Of a stretch of 64,000 nucleotides of DNA, positions 55,635 to 64,000 are shown piece after piece. Source of the stretch: Ceriagrion tenellum (Eukaryota; Arthropoda; Insecta; Odonata; Coenagrionidae); assembly GCA_963169105.1 (NCBI GenBank), contig OY720638.1, positions 7,612,749-7,676,748 on the forward strand, written 5' to 3'. A program made the position numbers and the translations under genes. Position 1 is the first letter of the stretch. The number at the start of each line of letters is the position of its first letter. The notes under the pieces are model-generated. The model was given only the letters and a program-made list of their open reading frames with translations. It made no database searches and had not been told where the DNA came from.

Positions 55635-57040
55635 GAACTATTTATGAAACTTGATATTTCATCAAAGATACTTGACACATTAACAGTGATATTATTGAAA
55701 TAGAAAAGATAATCCGTTTCTCATTTCAAAATATAACGTGTGTGATAAATGATAGCGAACGTGAAGCCAGGATTAGAGATACGGACATGTAGAAAAATGC
55801 CAGGATTATTTTAGGCTATATGGCGTGAGGAGTTGTGAAACGCAATAACAACGAGGGCGTCCTGAGAAAGTGTTAGCAAGACAGTGGTTACTAAAATATT
55901 TAAAGTGGAGAATATAACTGGCCGTTGGCATTTTTAAATGTTTTGAGGCGAATCGACTTTCAATAGTGTTAGATAATGTGAAACACTAAATTAAAATCGG
56001 TAAACACTGAAATAGCAGAAGGAGAATTATCACCAGTCACCAAAATGATAGCCTCAAATCAGAGTATATTTTAACGAGGGCTCAAAAAACAAAAGAATAA
56101 CGAGTCTAGGAATTTCACCCTCTATGCTGATAAGTGGAGAGATAAGGGATTCTAATCGGCGCGACGGACGCACACGACATGCTCCCGTCGCACACCAATC
56201 AAATATTTAAGAAAAAGGCTCACGAGGTAAATTGAGTTGAAACATAATCGGGATTATCAACAGAAGGAAATTAGACTGTTATGCGCATCCAAGAGGCCAG
56301 AATCAGCTGGTAGAATGTCCACAAGCAACACGCAAGTTGCAACGAATCCTCACTGCTGATGGCCTCCTAGATGACTCGCAGACGAGTACAATTACTTCTG
56401 TTGACAATTCGGATCATTTTAAAATTCAATTCAATTGCCAAATGCTCGCTCCTTGAATTCAGTTTCAGCAAGTTTACGTGAATGCACTTATTGATAGTGT
56501 CCTCACTCGTGAGAGAACCGATTGTCCGTTGGCTAGAGGCAGTTCATCCGGGTTACGTAACTCATTTCGGTCAAGTCCTTCATAAATGACCACCTAAGGA
56601 TGCCTCCGGGACACCCGAGGAGAATGCAATGAAGGGCCTCGCTCTCTTTCCGGGTGCAACCCGACCCCTGGTGATGGGTCGCCACGACCGTATTCCCAAC
56701 TATCGCATCGGATTCAACGATAGTTTCTTGGAAATGTCACAGCGAACATTTTGCACGATCACGCACACTTGTGCACTTCGTGGCAGCAATTTTTTTTAAA
56801 ATTTGCCGCAATTTTATCGGTGGATTTTCCGATATCGATTCCGTCCGTCGTGTGTGTCGGCACACCCACTCCACCAATTCATCCACACTTTAAACTTTAA
56901 TTTAAGAATTTTTTTAACTTTACTTTCACGAAAGCATAAACCAAGGAATACCGACCGAACCGTAGGCTTGGGAGATGCCGATTGCTCTCTGTTTAGTTTC
57001 TACCTTTCAAATCAGAGCACGAGACGACGCCGAAGCAGGC
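55635..57040. other. Unassigned
   Basis: AT-rich to 56100, then mixed. The start of the frame at 56803-57417 lies in this unique DNA and is fortuitously joined to LINE-A coding sequence. No host gene was recognised. Confidence 0.4.
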
Positions 57041-57057
57041 ATTATTTGAAGGGCAGT

Positions 57058-57978
57058 AAATGGGATCCATATGAAGCGGGGTTGATATCGCAATTAGATC
57101 ACGTACAGGGAAGAGGATCTAGGTATGTAAAACGATGCTACGAAAAGTTTAGTAGTGTGTCTGGATTGTTAGAAGAATTGGGATGGGAATCGCTATCACA
57201 GCGTAGATTAAATCATAGGTTTAAACTCTTCACTAAATTTCAGGAAAAACATTTCTCTGACGACGTAAAAAACATACTATTAACCCCCTCGTACTACGGC
57301 AGATTAGATCACGCCAATAAAATTAGAGAGATAGATTGTAAAACCGATAGGTATAAAATTTCATTTTTTCCGCGTACCATTCGGGACCATAACAGCTGTG
57401 ATCGCCGTCATGAATAAAGAGATTAGCTAGACTGTAGATCAGGAGTGACCAACCAAAATGATCTTGCGGGCCACTTTGGAAATTCATCATAACTCCGCGG
57501 GCCGCATATAAAATTGTATATCTCCATATTAGATTTAGACCCACTATAGACATTATTTTGGAGTGAAAAAATGAAACATAATGAGTTATTATTATTATTG
57601 TGTTAAAGTTATTGTATTAAAGTGTGATGAATCTCGAGGGCCGGAAAAATGTTCAAGGCGGGCCACGGGTTGGCCACCCCTGCTGTAGATCTTTCTCTTT
57701 ATATTCTCTACGTTCTTATTTTTGTATGACGTAAATATTGATGTTCTTATTGATGCATAATATTTTGAATCTGTAGTAGTAGTCTTTGTATCCCTTGCAT
57801 GTTGGAACGATTGACGATAGAATGTTTCTTGGTTAATAGATTTTTAATTGGCGCGTTGCAGGTGTGGTACGCTGGTTTCAATGTAGTTTCTGTATTCTGC
57901 CTAATAATTCATGCGTTCCTAGTGTGGAAGCACCCCCTGCCACACACCCTTTGCTTGCAGGGTATGACGTAGATGTAG
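57058..57978 (+). mobile_element. LINE-A, copy 2, with perfect 17-bp target duplication
   Basis: ATTATTTGAAGGGCAGT flanks the element on both sides (57041-57057 and 57979-57995). The insert starts inside the RT C-terminal region (WDPYEAGLISQLDHVQGRGSRYVKR..., in frame with the upstream unique DNA by chance). It contains LLEELGWESLSQRRLNHRF...TDRYKISFFPRTIRDHN (to about 57396) and then a 3' UTR ending GGTATGACGTAGATGTAG. A hAT MITE (57440-57682) sits in the UTR. 5' truncation plus a long target duplication is the standard TPRT signature. Confidence 0.9.
57440..57682. mobile_element. hAT-type MITE, 243 bp, 8-bp target duplication
   Basis: Terminal inverted repeats CAGGAGTGACCAACC and GGTTGGCCACCCCTG match at 13 of 15 positions. 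CTGTAGAT is duplicated on both sides (57432-57439 and 57683-57690). The empty site is visible in LINE-A copy 1 near 44331. Subterminal GGGCC motifs (GCGGGCCAC, GGCGGGCCACGGG) and CAGGGGTGGCCAACC termini are typical of widespread non-autonomous hAT elements. No coding capacity. Confidence 0.9.
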
Positions 57979-57995
57979 ATTATTTGAAGGGCAGT

Positions 57996-58285
57996 CATTC
58001 ACATTCAGCGGCTTCAGTCACATGCATGCAGGCATGTAAAGCAGAATATCTACAAGAAGAGGGGGTAAATATCAGGCTGGCCACAAGTTTTTTTTCAATA
58101 TTATAAATATAGAAAGGTTCTTAAACACAATCACGTGACGAGGAATAAGTTCCAAAGTTATGAATGGCCTGAGTTGCGAAAGGCAACGACTGTGGACACG
58201 ATTTTCTTACATAGCCACATACATCTTCCATCGGACACCACTCATTTTGCTTGGTAACACACGGCAACGGCCGCAGATTTCCATT
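57996..58285. other. Unassigned
   Basis: Short unique-looking DNA between LINE-A and the CpG-rich block. Confidence 0.4.
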
Positions 58286-58289
58286 CATT

Positions 58290-58765
58290 CGTCGAGAGAC
58301 GGTTTCTCGCCAAAGCGAAGGCATGCCGGTAACGGGAGAGGCGGCGCTGGGCGGGGGGTGCCGTGGGAGACTTGGCCCCCCTCGCGTCGAATCCGAGACG
58401 TCCCGTCACCCACGGTGGCCGCTCCCACGGGCCTCCCACCCACCCACCCACCTCTTCGTCTCCCATTCCCACGGGAAAGAATGCGCTCGCCGAGCGGAAC
58501 GCCGCCGCCCCCCGCCTCCCCCCGCAGCAGCATTGGGGGCGGGGGCGGAGTGGAATCCGGGGGCAGGCGACGAAAACCGGGGGCAGGCGCGCGCGCCGGG
58601 GGCCCCCGACGGGGTCGGCGGGGGCGGACTAGCCCTCGGGGGTGGCACGGCCTCAAAATCACGGCGAACGCGTGCACACGGCACCCACGGCGTGTGCCTC
58701 GTTCAGACGGCCTCACCTCGGCTTCGAGGCTGCTGCGGAGGCATTTCGGAGAAATCATTGAAAGA
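58290..58765. other. CpG/GC-rich island
   Basis: Extremely GC- and CG-rich, with G and C runs and frames open on both strands (58160-58804, 58251-58853, 58285-58758). The translations are low-complexity Pro/Arg/Gly and do not suggest a protein. It is similar in kind to 12190-13035. Confidence 0.55.
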
Positions 58766-59334
58766 TTTCAACTGCGCACCAATGCCGCGGGATTCATTCA
58801 ATAGCCCAAGGGACCTGGAAGTGAACGCGGTTATTTTGGGTTGCACCTTTTAGAAGTGCATTCAAAGGAAGCTCAACTCATCATATACACTAAGGTTTTG
58901 CATTCTAAATAACATCTCCCTATCAAATTAGATCATTTTCCACTTTTATCTATTTAAACTCGAGGAACCAGACGGTTTTAATTGCGTTTTTTTTCTAGTT
59001 ACAGGTTTTCTCAAGAGTCTTGACACGTTAGTTACAAGGTGTTATGGTCCGGTTTGGATATGAAGTGAGAACTTAGGGGCACATAATCCACGAGGACACC
59101 GGCACACCATTTACGACAAGAATCTTTTGTGTCAGATACTCCGATTCTGCTTGAGGAGATCGATAACGCACCAAAAGTACAGGGTGATTACGGAGCATTT
59201 GCTATTTGAAGACGCTGTTCGAAATGTTAGAGGTTTTCAACAAAGCCATGAAAGAGCTCAGCATGATATTGTACGGTAAAATATGGCTAAACCCTAAGTT
59301 GAGTCGAGTCAAGCGATACTTTGTGAAAAACGGA
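58766..59334. other. Unassigned
   Basis: AT-rich, nothing recognised. Confidence 0.4.
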
Positions 59335-59456
59335 CATGATAATAAATAAAAGTTAAACGACGTATTTTTCACACTTTATGCGGAATACCAAACCCGGGTT
59401 TGGTATTCCAAATAAAGTGTGAAAAATACGTCGTATAAGTTTTATTTATTATCATG
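59335..59456. repeat. 122-bp near-perfect palindrome centred on CCCGGG
   Basis: Arms 59335-59395 and 59396-59456 (61 bp each) are complementary at 57 of 61 positions with no loop. The centre is AACCCGGGTT. The outer edges share TGGCTAAAC on both sides as a direct repeat (59284-59292 and 59455-59463). It could be a loop-less fold-back MITE or the product of an inverted duplication. Confidence 0.85.
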
Positions 59457-60386
59457 GCTAAACTCGGCAATGTATCGTGTATCTGTGCCTTGAATAGACA
59501 CTTCCGTGACGCAATATCTACAACGACTCTGTGCCAAAAGAAGTGCAAAACTGCTTGATCAGCGAAATCGCCTTAGGTTTGAGGAGAGTATCGTAAAAGT
59601 GTATTTCTTCGTAAAAAGTTCAAGTAATATCTTCTGTTGCCAATGGAAGAAAAACGTAAAAAAAAGTTAACAAATCTTGTCATTATCCTCATGAAACTGA
59701 AAAATGTCAATGAAACGCTCTGTAAATTACTTCTTTTGCTTCGAAAGTTAGAGGTAGAGTTAGGAGTAAATAGTTGAATAGCATTATCATTTCAATATAT
59801 AAACAGTTTTAAGTATAATAAACGGTTAAAACCGAATATCTGGGGCCACGTCTCAGGTAGTCTCAAGTTGGGTGTGGCCAACCTCGCGGACGGTCCTAAT
59901 CCCTAACCCTTCCTCGGACGCGGACACCCATCGCCGGCCTCTCTCCTCGACCCACGCAGCGGGGGTCTCCCTCCCCAAAAGTAACCGTGCTCACTATTAT
60001 TAAAACTTTTAAAATAAAAATTATTATTTAAACTTTTAATGAACAGTTAACAAGTAAACTAAAATGGGTGAACAACTCTTAGTGAACGCAATGCTATCTT
60101 TAACCGGGCGGCGTGGAATTATTCACCTGCCATCAATTGCAAAATAGATAAATAAGTTAAAACAAAATTTAACTCCGATTTATGTGGCGGAGAAAGTTCC
60201 TGTGAATTTATCAAATTAACTTTGAACTATTCCAAAAAACCAAAATGCCATGGCAGATTACGGTACAGTAGATGCATCTCATGTCAGACTTCAAAAATAA
60301 CTGATTCTACTTAGAAGGAGTCCCGAAATGAAATTTCTCCATTAAAGCCATAGTAGGTACCCAATGGAGAGAAGGATCTCAACCGC
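59457..60386. other. Unassigned, with a GC-rich patch near 59880-59970
   Basis: AT-rich except for a patch with CTCGCGGACGG... and GACCCACGCAGCGGG. No recognisable RNA gene or ORF. Confidence 0.4.
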
Positions 60387-61030
60387 CTAAATCTACATCT
60401 ACGTCATATCCTGCCACTCAAAGGATGTGTGGCAGGGGGTGCTTCCACACCAGGTACACATGAATTATACGGCAGAACACCGAAACTACATTGAAACCAG
60501 CGTACCACACCTGCAACGGGCCAATTAAAAATCTACTAACCAAGAAACATTCTATCGTCAATTATTCCAACATGCAAGGGATTCAAAGACTACTACTACA
60601 GATTCTAATATCATGCATAAATAAGAACATCAATATTTACATCATGCAGAAATAAGAACGTAGAGAATATAAAGAGAAAGATTCACAGTCTAGCTAATGC
60701 CACTATTCATGACGGCGATCACAGCTGTTATGGTCCCGAATGGTACGCGGAAAAAATGACATTTTATACCTATCGGTTCTATAATCTATCTCTCTAATTT
60801 TATTGGCGCGATCTAATCTGCCGTAGTACGAGGGGGTTAATAGAATGTTTTTTGCGTCATCAGAGAAATGTTTTTCCTGAAATGTAGTTAAGAGGTTAGG
60901 CCTATAATTTAATCTACGCTGTGATAGCGATTCCCATCCCAATTCTTCTAACAATCCAGACACACTACTAAACTTATCGTTTTACAAACCTAGCTCCTCT
61001 TCGCTGCACGCGATCTAATTCCGATATCAA
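60387..61030 (-). mobile_element. LINE-A, copy 3 (minus strand)
   Basis: Reverse complement of the same LINE: the tail AATCTACATCTACGTCATATCCTGCC at the left (60387 onward), the 3' UTR, then the C-terminal ORF at 60963-60703 (MSGLLEELGWESLSQRRLNYR...TDRYKMSFFPRTIRDHN). It continues to about 61030 (…GRGARFVK-type codons). The hAT MITE of copy 2 is absent. The C-terminal 86 codons remain open. 5'-truncated. Confidence 0.85.
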
Positions 61031-61520
61031 TAAATATTGATGATGATACATGGGTTTTATCGATAATCATTCGGTAATACAACGATTAACCACGTAAGTA
61101 TCTCTTAACTTTCTTTTGTGTTAATGTGTATTTCCCAGCAAGATGATTTTACTCGTAAATCCTTATCCACCCAGCTGGCATCGTGCTCTCACGCTTTCAC
61201 CTCATCGGACAACCTTCTTGGATTGTCGAATTCTTTCGGTCGGATTACATATTTTATTCATTTTCATCATTACTTTGCATCACAAATATTTTTCAATGCG
61301 ATATATGTACCTTCACTTTCCGTGAAAGTTGACTCTTTAAGAAGGTAAGGTAATGCGAGGGTGACCATTTAGTCAAACACATGTTTTATCAATAAAAACC
61401 AATGTTTCACTGCACCTTTGTCTTAGAGAATGAGGTCCATTAGTGAACGAGATATGAGCGTATTTTAGGTGGATCCAGAAATGGATAAAATTGGCCATTT
61501 TCTTGGTCACGTTTTGGTGT
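61031..61520. other. Unassigned
   Basis: No feature recognised. Frames at 61118-61348 lack motifs. Confidence 0.4.
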
Positions 61521-61524
61521 TACG

Positions 61525-62240
61525 CTGTTGTGAAGACGTAAGTGATGCCTCAGAAAACAGTGACATCCTCGAGGGATCTGAAGAAGTTCCGAACACTGTG
61601 TAATACAGAGACGGGACTAACTGGTCATCTGCTCCTCCTCCGAATATGGACAAATCCGAGAATGCAACATCGTGAAAGGCCCCTTGAGTATGGTACCTCA
61701 TCGTACGAGATAGGAACGTAATCTGCTCTTCATCTCTGCCACAATGGTGGATTTTAAAATATCCCGAAAATATTATGTTAACCTGTGACATGGTCCACGA
61801 AAGTTTCAATCAGTAATGTGAGGTATATTCGATTGTGAATTTCACAAAAATTGAACTGGAGCGCGTTCACGATCAATCATTTGGCCAAAAATATTGGAAG
61901 CCTTGCGACAGAAGAACAATTCATGCATTCTTAGATCTATTATTGACTGCTGATCTGCTGGAATGAAATAACTGCAATTATGAATCACTCCAGGAGAAAA
62001 GGTTTGGACCACCAACTTTAACAGCTTATGTGAGTCGAATGCATCTAAAATGTTCCTCATTCTTCTTCGACTTGACGACAGGAAAACGCGAAATAAGTGT
62101 GGAAGCTAAGATAAACTCGCGCCTCTTAGTACGTGATTTCTGGACCGAAATGATTTCGAAGTGAAGGGAATACCATATGCATTCCGGGCGATAAGATGAC
62201 TCGTGATGCGTGTTTGGCACTCTTTCGAGGCTACTGCCTT
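61525..62240 (+). pseudogene. piggyBac-family transposase, N-terminal core remnant
   Basis: Broken plus-strand frames read ...TIHAFLDLLLTADLLE (near 61915-61960), then NNCNYESLQEKRFGPPTLTAYVSRMHLKCSSFFFD and KINSRLLVRDFWTEM (to about 62155). This follows the 'ELKAFIGLLLLAGLLKxNNxSxEELWSxxFGxPIFxxTMSRxRFxxLLRFxRFD...KLAPIRxVxDxF' block that precedes the catalytic centre of piggyBac transposases. The catalytic region itself is not visible. It is an independent relic from the 7.4-9.1 kb copy, which lacks a readable version of much of this block. Confidence 0.65.
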
Positions 62241-63609
62241 TTTACGCAATTTATTCCTTTGAAATCTGATTAATATGCAGTAAAAGTTTGGTGGCACTTT
62301 GGCTTGAAAAAATTCCACTCATTGTACGGTATCCCAAATTTAGGTAAGTTGAAAGACCGCTAATCTACATTTCGGGTCAACGGTTGATTTGTCGCAGACG
62401 TAAGAGTTTAATGGAACTAACCGCAGTGTTACTTCCGATAACTATTTCTCAGACCTACAATTAGCATAATATTGACCATGAAATAGCCATAGGATAGTAG
62501 CTGCCATAAAAAAACAAAAGGTTTATGTCTGCTCAATTTCTCCAAAGGCGAGTAAGAGATGAGAATTCTTCGATTTTCGGTTTTTTTAAGGATGCCACGA
62601 TTTTATCATTTGTATCCGAAAGGGAAAAAGTGCCGTTATCCTGGTAGTTGTATATCGTTAAATGTCGTTTTTTTAATGAGATGGCCCACAATGACCCACT
62701 CCAGAATGAAGACCGAGAGAATGGCAAACTGGAAGATATGGCACATTGTAGCGACAGGAAGAGTGGCGCATTAAACGTTGTTATTCTGGAGTATAAGTGA
62801 GATAAAAAATCGAATCGCAGGTCTTAAGTTTATTTCATGAATAGACTGTGTACGCGTGGTACTCCTGCGTACATTGTATGGTGTCATCGAAATTTCAAAC
62901 ATAATTAGATTGACAAAAAGGAGATTGATTCTCGTTTCACTTGCCGAAGGTTTGATGAAGCCTCAACTTCAATCAAGGCAAATCGATATTTTGAGCTTAC
63001 AACGAACAAGACGAACGGCAGGGTAATGCTTATCAAATCTGCGGACAAATTTTATGCTAATAAAATGGTCAATCATGAGAAAGTAGGTGTCTCTTTGAGA
63101 AGAGGAGGACACATACACAGTTTCGATATGGACACAAAATACGAGCGAAGAGAGAGGTGAGCCCAATGGAAAATCCCGTCGTCACGTCACGTCAACGAGT
63201 GAGCCATTCCGGAGTGAGGTTAGAGAATTGTTAGAAGGAAGGAACGAAATGATACAGAATGAAGAATTGTCAAAACTTTGGAATTAAATAACTCAAAATA
63301 TTCCGAAAACCTAGATAAATCTAAAATAATTTTAACTGACTTTACATTCTCCCTTTGAAGCAATAGTGTAAAGAATAATCCGTAACAGATTGAAATTTGA
63401 AAAAGAAAGAATATCTAAGTGGAACGTAATGCTGGTTTATCCCCAGAATGGCGAAGGAATATTTGGACATATTATAAAAATAAAACACGGAAGAAAATAT
63501 AAGTCGTATAAAATATGTTCAAAAAAGCAAATGAAAGTATTTATTAAAGTTTCACTGATTTGAACCAAGGTGTTTGATAATGCGCAATGGCCATGAACTT
63601 AAAAAGAAC
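62241..63609. other. Unassigned
   Basis: No clear gene. A minus-strand frame at 62969-63166 begins MGSPLSSL, reminiscent of an RT motif, but what follows is not convincing. Confidence 0.4.
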
Positions 63610-63613
63610 TTAA

Positions 63614-64000
63614 GGTAGTTTGAGCCAAATATCATTTTACTTAGAAATCAATGAATTTGGTCTCATTTTAAAGGAAAATATCTCACCCTTCTTATGACAC
63701 AAATAATTCAACCCATTACCACATTACTTTCGCCGGTATTTGCCAAAAAATACCAGCCTTTTTACATGGGAAATGGTACGTGTATGCACTCCAGAGAGAC
63801 TTTATTTAACTAATGAGGAATTTCTGACACTTAGATGTCGTAAAAAAGTAACAGCGTGTAGTTTTTAAGTTTCCTCGACTAAATTTGAAAAAAAATCATA
63901 TTGTCACCGCAATAGGTTCTTTGGTATCACAAAAAAACCTGCCGTTTTGAAGAAGTTTCAAACGCACCGCGCGAAAAAAATGAGTCACGTTAAAGACTTA
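63614..64000 (+). mobile_element. MITE family M, copy 7 (forward), cut by window end
   Basis: Begins GGTAGTTTGAGCCAAATATC after TTAA (63610-63613) and follows copy 4 closely through the landmark ACGCACCGCGCGAAAAAA near 63963. The right end lies beyond the window. Confidence 0.85.

Noticed and set aside
56803..57417. A single 204-codon gene
   Set aside because: The first half is unique DNA and the second half is LINE-A sequence. The junction coincides with a 17-bp target duplication, so the fusion is accidental.
58160..58853. Long ORFs in the second GC-rich block
   Set aside because: Same reason: simultaneous open frames on both strands with no domain.
62969..63166. Reverse transcriptase of a Penelope-like element, from MGSPLSSL
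   Set aside because: Only one short motif fits; no YxDD or other blocks follow in any frame.
1..64000. CRISPR array, bacterial operons, prophage or defence island
   Set aside because: No regularly spaced repeats, no prokaryotic gene organisation; repeat types and intron-like gaps are eukaryotic.

Overview
This window looks like intergenic DNA from an invertebrate animal, most likely an insect or other arthropod. The inference rests on the company of repeats: RTE-like and CR1-like LINEs, BEL/Pao, Penelope-like (GIY-YIG), piggyBac and Harbinger sequences, tRNA-derived SINEs, a TTAA/TA-flanked MITE family and a hAT MITE. The background is AT-rich, with sharply bounded GC/CpG-rich islands. I recognise no host protein-coding gene with confidence. 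Nearly every readable protein segment belongs to a transposable element, and most are broken. The species cannot be named from this sequence.

Layout. 0.9-3.6 kb: old LINE. 4.5-5.1 kb: LINE fragment. 5.17-6.98 kb: two identical 468-bp direct repeats around a tRNA-like SINE. 7.4-9.1 kb: decayed piggyBac transposase. 10-13 kb: CpG-rich blocks. 14.4-14.95 kb: first MITE copy. 15.5-18.9 kb: nearly intact RTE-like LINE (minus). 19.8-20.3 kb: degenerate fold-back. 21.8-22.35 kb: BEL/Pao pol remnant. 22.5-23 kb: LINE RT remnant. 24-25.6 kb: decayed Harbinger transposase. 26.1 kb: perfect hairpin. 27.3-27.6 kb: SINE. 29.3-30.45 kb: LINE. 30.8-31.6 kb: tRNA-arm palindrome and Penelope-like remnant. 32.5-35.3 kb: patchwork of three or four LINE pieces. 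37.2-40 kb: MITE/SINE cluster with a large inverted duplication. 40.5-43.6 kb: LINE split by a 2.47-kb TIR transposon. 44-46.8 kb: LINE and three MITE copies. 46.8-50.1 kb: full-length RTE-like LINE inside a MITE. 52.2-55.6 kb: structurally intact CR1-like LINE (minus) with an uninterrupted ORF. 57-58 kb: LINE with a 17-bp target duplication and a nested hAT MITE. 58.3-58.8 kb: CpG-rich block. 59.3 kb: 122-bp palindrome. 60.4-61 kb: LINE. 61.5-62.2 kb: second piggyBac remnant. 63.6 kb to the end: another MITE copy.

The best-supported biology is a stratigraphy of nested insertions, each dated relative to its host by a target-site duplication: RTE LINE into MITE (11 bp), SINE into MITE (13 bp), hAT MITE into LINE (8 bp), TIR element into LINE (3 bp), LINE into unique DNA (17 bp). 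The CR1-like LINE at 52.2-55.6 kb is the only element whose protein could still be functional. It carries endonuclease and reverse transcriptase domains behind a hydrophobic leader and a 2A-like motif. No new cellular system (defence, toxin, biosynthetic) is visible. The unusual content is structural: palindromes, inverted duplications and one dominant MITE family.
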